Below are positions 32,191 through 44,161 of a stretch of 64,000 bases of DNA, in pieces. The position numbers and the translations under genes were made by a program. Numbering within the stretch: position 1 is the first letter of the stretch; every line of letters starts with the position of its first letter. The notes beneath the pieces were generated by a model. That model ran no database searches and had not been told where the DNA came from. It worked only from the letters and a program-made list of their open reading frames with translations. The DNA lies in the NCBI RefSeq assembly GCF_963675165.1, contig NC_087392.1, positions 3,301,001 through 3,365,000 of the forward strand, in the 5' to 3' direction. The DNA is from Halichondria panicea (Eukaryota; Porifera; Demospongiae; Suberitida; Halichondriidae).

Positions 32191-33609
32191 TTACATAGTT
32201 TTGACACAAACGGCACCTCATACAAACGTCATGAATAATTGAAGTTCAATTATTGCCTTCCGGGCACTTCCGTATACTCATAAAGCTTCGTAAAAGATGT
32301 TCTGGAGAAGACAAGTTAGTTAGATGAAGGCTAGGCGTTCTAGGACTCTCTAGCTAGCTAGTATAGCTATGTAGCTGGATTGCTTGGCACCTAGGAAGGA
32401 TCTTCGAAGAAATAAAGAGGCAAAGACTCCCGTCGCTCGAATGGTAAGTTATAAGCTTGTACTTATTATCTGTGTAATGTATCAGTCTTATAAAAGATCC
32501 CTCACTTGTATGGAGCCTACAGAAAGTGTCTCTGTCCTTCATACAGCTTAAAGGAAGCCTAAGTGATCTATTATAGGTAGTCTTTCACTTAGTATTCGTC
32601 CGTATCGATCTAAGGCTTGATCCAACTTATTAGTAGCCTTATAAGAAGCTTTCCTCCTTTAATTTAGTACTGGTATCACTGCCATTGTGCTTAGTAGTAA
32701 CAGGCCTGATGGGATGGGTGATCACATCATGGAGGGCCCAGGAAACTGCGTGGAATTGTCGTATAACATTTATATTGATGGTTCCCCCAGGTGGTGGTAA
32801 GTGTCAGAGGCCTGAGAAACGCTAGTCTATTAGCTAGAATGTAAGTGACATTGATATTGTGTCTATCTTAACTTACTACTTATCTGTAGGTTGTTATGGA
32901 GTGTTTATGAGGACAAGTGGCACGGGATACGTACATCTAAAGAAACAAGAGTGGATCTACGCCAAGCTAGCTAGCTAGATAGCTGCTCTTTCTAATCTAT
33001 TTCTGTTGCTAAATTATGTTTGTTAAGAAGTGGAGCTATAATATACCTGGCTCCTCTTGATGATTGTAAGTACTGGGCTGATGAAATAGTCCTGTACAAG
33101 TTGTCATCTTTTATTTGTTAAAAATAATTAACAATAATACAGAAATTCCCAGGGTATTTCCCCTCACGTAGACAGTAAATTTCATTATAAAAAATGAACG
33201 TTCGGTGAGTTTCTTCAACGTCCGCGCTTGACCTGTTTAAAGCTTTGTAGAGACCCAAATTTTTACAGGTAGGTAGAGGAAGGGTTGAAGTTAGCACCTG
33301 TGAAAAAAAATTTTTTACCCATGTTTTTCATTTCTACTAAATAGCTTAATTTAATCAGTGCCGCGTTAAGGGGGTTTTCCTAGGCCCTGTCACATATTGT
33401 TGAAAAAGAACAAAGTTGCCGTGACGAAATGTCTCCTGTGTATTAAACAAAGTCGTAGCCTAGCCAGGAGGGACAAGCAATGTCTCCTGCATTATTGTTG
33501 ACAAAGTTCTCATTCTGATAACAACAAAACAATGTACACACTAAACAAAACAAAACAATACAAGCTAACTAAATAATAAACAAAACTATGTACACACTAA
33601 AAGCTAACT
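32191..33609. other. Intergenic DNA
   Basis: No coding region is recognised on either strand. Some GT-AG-like pairs exist (for example cttactacttatctgtag before 32,890) but no frame joins them. Confidence 0.45.
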
Positions 33610-34230
33610 ATAGTTCAATCCCTTTCTCATCTGCCTAATCAGAGTCTTCACTTTGTCCTGAATGTTCTGCAAGCTTCTTCCGGAGAAGTTGCCCCTTTTT
33701 GGTTTTCTTTCAGGAAAGCCTGTGCTCTGTCAGGTTTGGTATCCGTGGCTAGGTTTGATCCGTGGCTAGGTTTGAACCATTTTCAGTGTCTGTAAAAAAC
33801 CTCTTTTTTGTAGGTGGTTCTTCCTTGTCAGTCTGGTTGTTGAGCGAGGTATAGACGTTGTTGCCAGGTGTTGGTACTTTCCTCAACGTCACTGGTTGCT
33901 ATTGCCAGGGTGGGTGTAATCTGCAGAGCAGAGTACTAGTTCAACTCTTAAACCGATCGAAAGAGTCCCCCAGCTCTGCCGCGATGTTCCGCAGTGGTAA
34001 ATACCAAGTTGGTATCCTCCCCTTGTGGTGAATGGTCCATGATGATCTTGTATACCTTAACAGGCATCTTGCAGATCCATGTGCTGTTGCAGTTTTGTGC
34101 CCCCACACCGACACCACTTGAAATTCATTCTTGTTCTCCGCATCACCCATTGTCATATTTACCACTGCGCCCTGGCGCTGGAAATTGGTGTAAACCAAGT
34201 AGCAACCAAGTAGCACATTAGGAACCTGGG
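33610..34230 (-). pseudogene. Crypton/tyrosine-recombinase-like C-terminal fragment
   Basis: The minus strand reads VVNMTMGDAENKNEFQVV, then VWGHKTATAHGSARCLL. The HKT with following hydrophobic strand resembles the region around the catalytic His/Lys of eukaryotic tyrosine recombinases (Crypton-like). Further along, in shifted frames, PPTKKRFFTD, RAQAFLKENQKG and FSGRSLQNIQDKVKTLI resemble the tail found after the recombinase in repetitive marine-invertebrate proteins. The catalytic Tyr was not identified. Several frame breaks mark it as a relic. Confidence 0.4.
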
Positions 34231-34249
34231 TTATGGTTGGATAGAATAA

Positions 34250-34465
34250 TATCCTCAGTCCTTTGCTAAATACCCTCAGTTGTTTAGTAAATACGTTTAC
34301 TAAATACCCTTAGCTCAGTTGTTTACTAAATACCCTCAGTCTAAATCCCTCAGTCTAAATACCCTCAGTCCTTTGCCCTCAGACATTTAACAGTTCCTCA
34401 CAGTTGTTTACTAAATACCGTCAGTTCTTTGCTAAATACCCTCAGACATTTACTAAATACCCAAT
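34250..34465. repeat. AAATACCCTCAG repeat cluster
   Basis: About nine units of ctaaataccctcag with variable spacers (tcctttg, ttgttta, acattta). The same motif occurs at 8045-8200. Confidence 0.75.
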
Positions 34466-34746
34466 AAGGAATGTGTCTAGTACATCCTTGAACTCTTGAA
34501 TGGATAATTTCTCCAACTCCTACAGGTAGGTCGGCTGGCAAAACTGTTTCAGTTCAACAACCCCAGATGTGCTTTCGGCGAACAATCACTTTTTGTCGAT
34601 CTTCTGGTATGACAGCAACATGACACCTTTCATTTGAAGTGTCTGAGCACTTCACCCGCGGAATTGGCTTCCAAATAAACCTACGAACATGACGTAAAGG
34701 TTAGGGTAAACTGTTCAGCAATACACATAAAATGTAGGTACCTACA

Positions 34747-35442
34747 CTCTGTGTAGTTAAGGCCTGGGTCAGGCACTGATAAGATTAATTTTATTCATTA
34801 CCAACATTTAATGTAGATGGTGTAGATTATGTAGTGTTAATGAGATTCATAACCATTATTAATGTTATTCATTGCAATTGATGTCACGTGTCAAGAAGAA
34901 GTCAAGGTACTTGCTTAGCTAGCTGCTGGAAAGAATCTTTAGCAACAAATGCGGTGGACTTGCACAAGGTAAGACTAGTTGTTTAGGCCCTCAAAGATAG
35001 AGTAGGTTGTCATGATTATATTTCTAGCGGGGGAAGTCAATATGTGCAAAACTGCCTTAGCTATACTGGCTTCTTTAGCTCTGACAGCCACTCTAGAGGT
35101 AGGCTATGCTGTGTATCTCAAGAATACAGTAACTCCTACTCTTCCCCCGCCGGATATTAGTACCTAGCAATGATAAGTTCATCTAGCCTTGTTTTTGAAG
35201 CTTGATCTTAGCATCTTCGTGGCCGCATTTGTAGTTAAAAGTGGCATGACGTCATCACCATTTTTGGGGCTAATTAGCATAATTGAATTAAGCTAATTAG
35301 TTTATTGGAAAAAGAAAACATTGAGCTTCATTTTGGATCATTTTGATGCAGCATACACTGTATATTGCAAATAATACAGCAGTATGAACATAGTGTTAAA
35401 TTTTGGTATTTACAGCCAGACCCGGGCCTTAACTGCGCAGAG
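34747..35442 (+). mobile_element. 0.7-kb TIR element with micro-ORF, copy 1
   Basis: The termini are CTCTGTGTAGTTAAGGCC and, inverted, CTCTGCGCAGTTAAGGCC. A 2-bp duplication (CA) flanks both ends. It contains a consensus-like donor (acaag|gtaagact, about 34,967) and acceptor (tatatttctag, 35,027) immediately upstream of a 41-codon frame. The insertion sits in an exon of a G2E3-like gene relic on the opposite strand. Confidence 0.75.
35042..35167 (+). CDS. 41-aa hydrophobic micropeptide ORF (copy 1)
   Basis: ATG to TAG within the TIR element. Lys3 is followed by a hydrophobic run of about 15 residues (TALAILASLALTATL), then EVGYAVYLKN and a Pro/Thr-rich tail (TPTLPPPDIST). The shape is that of a signal peptide or a small membrane-inserted peptide. 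The same frame, with no indel, is present at 45,987-46,112, 50,841-50,966 and 51,698-51,823. The 5' arm of an inverted repeat (GCGGGGGAAG, 35,027-35,036) lies just before the ATG and its complement (35,141-35,150) inside the 3' coding part. Expression is unproven; no family is recognised. Confidence 0.5.
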   Translation: MCKTALAILASLALTATLEVGYAVYLKNTVTPTLPPPDIST

Positions 35443-36305
35443 CACAGTTGAATGCCTGTTGCACTTCCAACGTGAAGTCATCATCGTCTGAGTTTAACAG
35501 GTCCACGTACACCCTATCAAAAGACACACCCTATCAAAAGACATTAATTAAGAGCACAATGAAGGCATAACCCAAGCATGCATGTGCCTATACACTAATT
35601 TTTGGGACAACCCTGATACGTACACATAGATGAATTTTGCTTACATCTGTGGATCCAGAGAATGACGTTCAGTCTTGGTGATCACACAATCTTGTTGTGC
35701 AACTGCAGGCACTAACACAGAAACACATGCACTAGGAGTAACCGTGACTGGTGTAGTATTAACAACAATCGAAACAGGACTCTGGGTACTTGAAACGGTA
35801 GTAACTCTTCAAAACTATGTGATAGTGATTCTTACAGACTGCACTATCCTGTAACCAACAATTATACATGTAGGGTCAAACAACCATAAAATATTACCTT
35901 TAAAATGGAGAAGGAGCGAGACGTACACACACCCACTTGTCTTTATTCCATCGCCATCACAACTAAAAACACCATCCGGAGCACGAACCCGTCTATTCAC
36001 ACACTTGATAATTGTTCCTTTATGGAGGATAAAGGAACAATATCCAGATACATTCGATCCTTGGAAATCGATAACCACTAGATTCTTCTGATATTCACGT
36101 GTCCATGATATTCACGTGTCCAACTTGTAGATTTTGCCACATTTGGTCGCCTTTCGTTTACAGCAGCTGGTTCAGATCTAAGCTGGGTAATCAACCGGCT
36201 AGCTTTGGAAACCAGGTTTGAAGTACTTGCCCCACTGCCACTTGACGTGGCCGTTGCACCTTTGAAAACGTTCTTAGTCTCAGCTTCAATCTCTGTTTTT
36301 CCTAC
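35443..36305 (-). pseudogene. G2E3-like protein N-terminal region, disrupted
   Basis: Minus-strand exons read STSNLVSKASRLITQLR, EPAAVNERRPNVAKSTSWTR, NLVVIDFQGSNVSGYCSF, VRAPDGVFSCDGDGIKTSG-CVYV, then TTVSSTQSPVSIVVNTTP and finally VYVDLLNSDDDDFTLEV. This order (SWT-x-EY, VVIDFQG, an acidic stretch) recalls the region before the HECT domain in repetitive G2E3-like proteins. A 17-bp tandem duplication at 36,089-36,122 breaks the frame before NLVVIDF. The last exon is cut at QAFNCA by the TIR element at 35,442. The start and the HECT domain are missing here. Confidence 0.5.
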
Positions 36306-37163
36306 AGATTTTTTTAATTACTACTACGTACACAAACTCAGTATGCTTGCTTACTTTTCGATTTTTACAAACATTTCGAGGTGCTGGTCTTCCATCACGT
36401 ACAATTGTTATAAAAAAGCCGAACAAGTGTTAATTGAATTACCGTACTTCTTCTAACAGAGGCCCCCTTCGGAGATTTCTCCCACAAGGCACCATAAAAT
36501 TCATTTGCTATTTCCACTAGGTATTTAAAAGGCGGCATCCATTTAAAAAGGCGGCATCTTATTTAGAAGTACAATACTTTATGTATTATCATAATTATCA
36601 GGACTACGTACTACCTGATTTATGTATAATTATAATTATTTGTATATACAAAATAATCTATTAATAAATTATTATTGTGCAGGTGTGAGGTGTGAGATAC
36701 CAGCTACTTGAAGAGCATCAGCTAAGTCTTTATCTTCAGCTTCTTCCATATTAAGTAACATATAGAGCTTACACACAGTACAGAGAGACAGCAATAGAGA
36801 CAGACACCCAAATTGAAGAGCTTAGACACAGTACAGAGAGACAGCAATAGAAGACACCCAAATTTAAGACTGTACAGAGAGACAGCAATAGAAGATTAAG
36901 ATTAAGACACCCAAATTTAATAGTACACGCACACGTGGTATAGTGGAGTGCGCATGCATAAATAAAAACTCTTTGCACGTACAAAATCTGGAGTAAATTT
37001 TGCACGCGTAAAACAACAGCCTCAAATTTTGCTCCCGTGAATATAGTGAATTTCTTTTGAGTCATATACTGAATGTTTGCGCGCGCTATTTTGTACTTAT
37101 CGCAAGCGCGAATTATGTGTCAACGTTTGGCTTTCCATACTATGGCTTTTCCATACTAGAGTA
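36306..37163. other. Intergenic AT-rich DNA
   Basis: Tandem-like copies of gagacagcaatagaagacac (about 36,785-36,925) followed by acccaaatt are the only structure noted. No gene is recognised. Confidence 0.5.
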
Positions 37164-37541
37164 AGTAATCAAACCTCGGACTATACCTATATTCGGACGC
37201 GTTTTCCATGGACTCAAAGCAGCTATCCAGATTTTAGCCACATCTACAAGTCACTGGTGCTTGGTACTACCTAGCAGCCAACTCTCAGCCTGTTCCTCAC
37301 AACGACGCACTGGTCACGAGCTCTCAAAAACGAGTCCGAAATAACCGAAATAATCAAAATACGGACGAAGGGACACTACTTTAGACTGCGTAGCTTGAGA
37401 TATTTCTAGTTTCTGTGCCTCCTGTACTTCTTCTTAGCTAGATCTACCATCATGCAAAAAATCAGCAGTGGCAGCTGCACAACAAACTCCAGAAACCAGA
37501 CTGAAAATAGCAGCCCCACCCACTAATTTAGGATCTCGGAC
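37164..37541 (+). repeat. Left long terminal inverted repeat
   Basis: It begins agtaatcaaacctcggact and ends ttaggatctcggac. The complement is at 44,655-45,034, differing by scattered substitutions and small indels. Confidence 0.85.
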
Positions 37542-37918
37542 GCATGTGCAATGCATATATAGGCAGATCTACACGTGTTAATGAGCTAGTCTATGCGAGA
37601 GTCTATGAGCTATTAGCCAAAAGTCTAAAAGAAAAACTCTCTACCTGAAGGACAAAATCAAAGGAGGGGCAGAGAATCGGTGGATTTGTTTGTAAGTGCC
37701 ACACTAGATCTACATACAGTAGACTATAACTAGAGTGTCTTTATGTGATGATGTTTTGTGTGTATACAGATTGTTAGTAATTAACTAGGTATGGCTGAAG
37801 GCTATATTTTAAGAAGTAAGCTTGCATCACGTCCATCAACACCAGCAGTTTGACGGTAGATTTACTCACCAACGACCGCTGTACAAGTCATGGGTGGATG
37901 ACAGTATGAAAAAAAGCT

Positions 37919-39920
37919 ATGGAAGCAGTTGTCAAGAATGGAGCAAGTGTTAGAGAGGCAGCAGTTTGCTTTGGTGTGCCCAAGTCAACTTTGGGGGATC
38001 GAATCAGTGGCAGAGTTCAACACGGTGATGTCAGTGGCCCCCTAAAATACCTCTCAACTGCGGAAGAAAATGACTTAGCCAAATTCTTAGCCAAATTCTT
38101 GATAAAATGTGCTGGTATTGGATATCCTAAGACAAGATTAGAAGTTATATCTCTTGTCCAAACGATTATTGATTATAAAGGGATTCACTCAACTGTTACG
38201 GCTGGTTGGTGGCAGAGATTTATCAAGCGAAATGCGAACATCACTTTAAGGGCCCCTTCTCCACTATCAAATGCTCGAGCATATGCAACAGATCCTGATA
38301 TCATGAACAGGTACTTTGATCTACTTGAGGAGACTTTGTTACGGTATGAACTGAAAGATAAGCCGTGTTTAACATGGATGAAACTGGCCTCCCCATGGAT
38401 CCTAAGGCTTCTAAAAGCGTTTACAGAAAAGGAGAAAAAATCCTTTAGCACGCTCTAGTGGTAATAAATCCCAGACGACAGTAGTAGCCTGTGTGAGTGC
38501 TGCAGGCTATTGTATGCCACCTTTGGTGATCTTGAATCGGAAGAGTGTTCCGAGCTGCTATAAGGAAGGAGAAGTTCCTGGGACCAAATATGGCCTGTCA
38601 CCAAAAGGAAGGATGGATTGACCGTGACTTGTTTCACCAGTGGTTTGCTTTTCATTTTCTTCGATATGCTCCTCAAGAACGTCCCTTATTGCTGCTTCTT
38701 GATGGCCACTCCAGCCACTTTTGCCCGGAAACAGTTCATCTAGCTGATGAACATGATATAGTTGTATTTATTCTCCCTCCAAACTTATTCTCCCTCCAAA
38801 CTCTACCCACCTATTGCAGCCTTTGGATAAGGGGACATTTTCCCCTTTAAAGACTTATTGGAAACAGGAGTGTCACGAATTTATGAGCAAAAATCCAGGC
38901 GAAGTAGTGTCCCGTTTTACCTTTTCCAAAATTTTGGGAAGATCATGGGAAAGATGTATGGGAAAGATGTATGAGATTATCCAATGTGCAAGCGGGATTT
39001 AAAGTAACCGGTGTGTACCCTTGATCGTGAAGCAGCTTTCAAGCAAATTAATATGCCTTCTGGTGTTGCCAAAAGTTTTTCTCTGCCGTATCAACCCATG
39101 TTTAGTCCTGCGCCCAGGAAAAAGAAAGCTGCAGCTATACATGTAGATCTAGTACGTTATTCAGAAGATGATGATATCAGCTCTGAAGAATCGTTCAGTG
39201 ACGTACGAGCAGTACATACACCTGTAGGTGGCAGTTTTGATTATGAGAGTGCAGCACGAGAACCTGGTTTTGGTGAACATGCCAAGATGCCACCCTATAC
39301 GTCTAATGGTGATACGGATGACAACAGTTCCAGTGACACTGATCGTGTGACACCTTTAATTTACTGCAGCCAAACCAAAAAAATGCTGAAAACACCCATC
39401 CCACCTCCAAGAAAAGTTGATCCTTTGAAAGTAAAATCTTGTGGTAAAATTCTCACTAGCAGCGAATGTATGGCTATTATGGATAAAAAAAAAGAAGAGA
39501 AAGATGAAAAGGAGGCTGAGAGAAAGCGTTTGCAGGCTGAGAGGAAGCAATTGAAGGCTGAAAACAAGCGTTTGCTGGCTGAAAAACGAGCTTCGAAGCT
39601 ATCAGCCAAGAAATCGGGAAAGAGTGTTTCCACAAAAGTGTCTAAAGCTCAGCATTCCTTATGTGTTGAAAACCCACCTGAACCGGTTTTTACTGCTAAA
39701 GAACTTGAACTTTTTACCACCAGGTTTGAAAATGGTTTTGACCTCACGCATGATGACCGATATAACTTATGGTTAAAAGAAAATGGATCTCCCCAGAATG
39801 GTGTGTATAATAGTGTTTGGTATACTGCAGAATGTGCTATAATCATGTTTCTATTGTATTTAGCCAGGCAAAAGCGAGTTACGAAGCCTACTTTCAAAGT
39901 GAGAGAAAGCATTGGTCAAG
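37919..39920 (+). pseudogene. Tigger/pogo-like DDE_1 transposase
   Basis: The N-terminus (MEAVVKNGASVREAAVCFG, VPKSTLGDRI) is a psq-type HTH. A CENPB-type HTH follows (WWQRFIKRNANITLR). The catalytic domain is in pieces: NMDETG lies in a shifted frame near 38,375, DGHSSHF at about 38,700-38,720 and QPLDKGTF at about 38,815-38,838, giving the DDD triad of DDE_1. Apparent 1-bp losses near 38,370 and 38,438 and tandem duplications at 38,074-38,097 (12 bp), 38,768-38,801 (17 bp) and 38,945-38,970 (13 bp) break it. The last part (39,011-39,920) has an acidic linker, a Lys/Glu-rich coiled coil (AERKRLQAERKQLKAENKR) and FTTRFENGFDLTHDDRYN-LW, then a GT donor at 39,921. Confidence 0.75.
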
Positions 39921-39971
39921 GTGGTTACTTCTGCTATTTAATATTGACATAGCTAATATCCATAATTGCAG

Positions 39972-40562
39972 ATTGGAGTGATGCTGATGAGTTGTGCCAC
40001 GTGACGGGGATAGATTCAAGTGGCGTATCTGGTGTGTTGATTATTGATTTAGCTATAATCATACAGCTACATAATTATGTTATATATACTTGGATAGCAC
40101 TTGAATTGAATAGCCTGCAACATGTCCGCTTAACACGTCATAACTTTCGCTCAATTTGGCGATGCATGAGGCTATTTCTATTGAGCATAATTATAGTACT
40201 GCAGTCGACTATACTCGTGATTAATACATTTTCTAACAGATGAAGAGCCAGTCAAGTCCAAGGTACTGTCTGGTAAGTAGGTTTATTTTATAATTATATG
40301 CGACCAATTCGGATGATGTGCCTTTAGTTGCAGAGCAAAGAAGGAACGCTGGAGTGAGGGCAACTAGAGCTAACCCATCTGGTGAGTGAGTAAATTTAAT
40401 TATCCCCCTTCATATTAGGACCCACCCCCAAAGCAAATCTACCCCCCTGAAACAATTTAAGACTCTTAAAGGTAGCTCTGAACTCCGTCATATTCACATG
40501 TATATTATTAGGAAGCAGTGTTGGATTGAGAGCTACTAAATCTACTAGAGCTAACCCGTCAG
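39972..40562 (+). CDS. Chain of small phase-1 exons extending the transposase frame
   Basis: After the donor at 39,921, exons with AG...GT borders lie at 39,972-40,031 (60 nt), 40,240-40,272 (33 nt), 40,334-40,381 (48 nt) and 40,512-40,562 (51 nt). All lengths are multiples of three and all borders are phase 1, so the transposase frame continues: WSDADELCHVTGIDSSGVS, EEPVKSKVLS, QRRNAGVRATRANPS, then SSVGLRATKSTRANPS. The last two are shorter relatives of the repeated exon in the array that follows. Four consecutive symmetric exons joining in one open frame is strong sequence evidence for real splicing at some time. Confidence 0.65.
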
Positions 40563-40611
40563 GTTAGTGGCATATGTTGTACGTCGCATTCACATACACG
40601 TCTATTTTTAG

Positions 40612-43600
40612 AGCCCGTAAACAGTGTTGGAGTGAGAGCTACGTTGGAGTGAGAGCTACTAAATCTACTAGAGCTAACCCGCCAGGTTAGTGGTTCATGG
40701 TACCATAATTATGTTGTCGCATTCACATACACATCTATTTTAGAGCCCGTAAACAGTGTTGGAGTGAGAGCTACTAAATCTACTAGAGCTAACCCGTCAG
40801 GTTAGTGGTTTATGGTACCATAATTATGTTGTCGCATTCACATACATTCACATACACGTCTATTTTAGAGCCCGTAAACAGTGTTGGAGTGAGAGCTACT
40901 AAATCTACTAGAGCTAACCCGTCAGGTTAGTGGTTCATGGTACCATAATTATGTTGTCGCATTCACATACACGTCTATTTTATAGCCCGTAAACAGTGTT
41001 GGAGTGAGAGCTACTAAATCTACTAGAGCTAACCCGTCAGGTTAGTGGTTCATGGTACCATAATTATGTTGTCGCATTCACATACACGTCTATTTTTAGA
41101 GCCCGTAAACAGTGTTGGAGTGAGAGCTACTAAATCTACTAGAGCTAACCCGTCAGGTTAGTGGTTCATGGTACCATAATTATGTTGTCGCATTCACATA
41201 CACGTCTATTTTATAGCCCGTAAACAGTGTTGGAGTCTAAATCTACTAGAGCTAACCCGTCAGGTTAGTGGTTCATGGTACCATAATTATGTTGTCGCAT
41301 TCACATACACGTCTATTTTTAGAGCCCGTAAACAGTGTTGGAGTGAGAGCTACTAAATCTACTAGAGCTAACCCGCCAGGTTAGTGGTTCATGGTACCAT
41401 AATTATGTTGTTGCATTCACATACACGTCTATTTTTAGAGCCCGTAAACAGTGTTGGAGTGAGAGCTACTAAATCTACTAGAGCTAACCCGTCAGGTTAG
41501 TGGTTCATGGTACCATAATTATGTTGTCGCATTCACATACACGTCTATTTTATAGCCCGTAAACAGTGTTGGAGTGAGAGCTACTAAATCTACTAGAGCT
41601 AACCCGTCAGGTTAGTGGTTCATGGTACCATAATTATGTTGTCGCATTCACATACACGTCTATTTTTAGAGCCCGTAAACAGTGTTGGAGTGAGAGCTAC
41701 TAAATCTACTAGAGCTAACCCGTCAGGTTAGTGGTTCATGGTACCATAATTATGTTGTTGCATTCACATACACGTCTATTTTAGAGCCCGTAAACAGTGT
41801 TGGAGTGAGAGCTACTAAATCTACTAGAGCTAACCCGCCAGGTTAGTGGTTCATGGTACCATAATTATGTTGTCGCATTCACATACACGTCTATTTTTAG
41901 AGCCCGTAAACAGTGTTGGAGTGAGAGCTACTAAATCTACTAGAGCTAACCCGCCAGGTTAGTGGTTCATGGTACCATAATTATGTTGTTGCATTCACAT
42001 ACACGTCTATTTTTAGAGCCCGTAAACAGTGTTGGAGTGAGAGCTACTAAATCTACTACAGCTAACCCGCCAGGTTAGTGGTTCATGGTACCATAATTAT
42101 GTTGTCGCATTCACATACACGTCTATTTTAGAGCCCGTAAACAGTGTTGGAGTGAGAGCTACTAAATCTACTAGAGCTAACCCGTCAGGTTAGTGGTTCA
42201 TGGTACCATAATTATGTTGTCGCATTCACATACACGTCTATTTTTAGAGCCCGTAAACAGTGTTGGAGTGAGAGCTACTAAATCTACTAGAGCTAACCCG
42301 TCAGGTTAGTGGTTCATGGTACCATAATTATGTTGTCGCATTCACATACACGTCTATTTTAGAGCCCGTAAACAGTGTTGGAGTGAGAGCTACTAAATCT
42401 ACTAGAGCTAACCCGTCAGGTTAGTGGTTCATGGTACCATAATTATGTTGTCGCATTCACATACACGTCTATTTTATAGCCCGTAAACAGTGTTGGAGTG
42501 AGAGCTACTAAATCTACTAGAGCTAACCCGTCAGGTTAGTGGTTCATGGTACCATAATTATGTTGTCGCATTCACATACACGTCTATTTTTAGAGCCCGT
42601 AAACAGTGTTGGAGTGAGAGCTACTAAATCTACTAGAGCTAACCCGTCAGGTTAGTGGTTCATGGTACCATAATTATGTTGTTGCATTCACATACACGTC
42701 TATTTTAGAGCCCGTAAACAGTGTTGGAGTGAGAGCTACTAAATCTACTAGAGCTAACCCGCCAGGTTAGTGGTTCATGGTACCATAATTATGTTGTCGC
42801 ATTCACATACACGTCTATTTTTAGAGCCCGTAAACAGTGTTGGAGTGAGAGCTACTAAATCTACTAGAGCTAACCCGCCAGGTTAGTGGTTCATGGTACC
42901 ATAATTATGTTGTTGCATTCACATACACGTCTATTTTTAGAGCCCGTAAACAGTGTTGGAGTGAGAGCTACTAAATCTACTAGAGCTAACCCGTCAGGTT
43001 AGTGGTTCATGGTACCATAATTATGTTGTCGCATTCACATACACGTCTATTTTATAGCCCGTAAACAGTGTTGGAGTGAGAGCTACTAAATCTACTAGAG
43101 CTAACCCGTCAGGTTTCATGGTACCATAATTATGTTGTCGCATTCACATACACGTCTATTTTTAGAGCCCGTAAACAGTGTTGGAGTGAGAGCTACTAAA
43201 TCTACTAGAGCTAACCCGTCAGGTTAGTGGTTCATGGTACCATAATTATGTTGTTGCATTCACATACACGTCTATTTTAGAGCCCGTAAACAGTGTTGGA
43301 GTGAGAGCTACTAAATCTACTAGAGCTAACCCGCCAGGTTAGTGGTTCATGGTACCATAATTATGTTGTCGCATTCACATACACGTCTATTTTTAGAGCC
43401 CGTAAACAGTGTTGGAGTGAGAGCTACTAAATCTACTAGAGCTAACCCGCCAGGTTAGTGGTTCATGGTACCATAATTATGTTGTTGCATTCACATACAC
43501 GTCTATTTTTAGAGCCCGTAAACAGTGTTGGAGTGAGAGCTACTAAATCTACTAGAGCTAACCCGCCAGGTTAGTGGTTTATGGTACCATAATTATGTTG

Positions 43601-44161
43601 TCGCATTCACATACACGTCTATTTTAGAGCCCGTAAACAGTGTTGGAGTGAGAGCTACTAAATCTACTAGAGCTAACCCGTCAGGTTAGTGGTTCATGGT
43701 ACCATAATTATGTACCATAATTATGTTGTCGCATTCACATACACGTCTATTTTTAGAGCCCGTAAACAGTGTTGGAGTGAGAGCTACTAAATCTACTAGA
43801 GCTAACCCGTCAGGTTAGTGGTTCATGGTACCATAATTATGTTGTCGCATTCACATACACGTCTATTTTAGAGCCCGTAAACAGTGTTGGAGTGAGAGCT
43901 ACTAAATCTACTAGAGCTAACCCGTCAGGTTAGTGGTTCATGGTACCATAATTATGTTGTCGCATTCACATACACGTCTATTTTTAGAGCCCGTAAACAG
44001 TGTTGGAGTGAGAGCTACTAAATCTACTAGAGCTAACCCGTCAGGTTAGTGGTTCATGGTACCATCTGTTGTCGCATTCACATACATGTGTATTTTTTGG
44101 CCCAGGAAGCAATGTTGGAATGAGAGCTATTAAATCTACTAGAGCTAACCCAACCCGTCAG
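40612..44161 (+). repeat. Tandem mini-exon array (57-nt exon + ~60-nt intron, ~30 units)
   Basis: The period is about 116-118 bp. Each unit holds ctattttTAG, then a 57-nt block from AGCCCGTAAACAGTG to AACCCGTCAG, then GTTAGTGG. In phase 1 the block encodes a 19-residue unit, EPVNSVGVRATKSTRANPS. I count 30 units from 40,612 to about 44,044, plus a diverged end unit at 44,106-44,161 with 56 nt. Variant sites (TAGAG or TATAG acceptor, GTCAG or GCCAG, GTCGC or GTTGC) recur in blocks, which indicates higher-order duplication. Units with a 17-bp duplication (40,626-40,659), an 8-bp loss (near 41,232) or a TATAG acceptor would break the frame. Confidence 0.85.

Noticed and set aside
40612-44161. 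CRISPR-like array (regular period, conserved blocks)
   Set aside because: Both the repeat and the spacer parts are conserved between units, the period is about 117 bp, and the context is eukaryotic with splice signals; it is a tandem exon-intron array.
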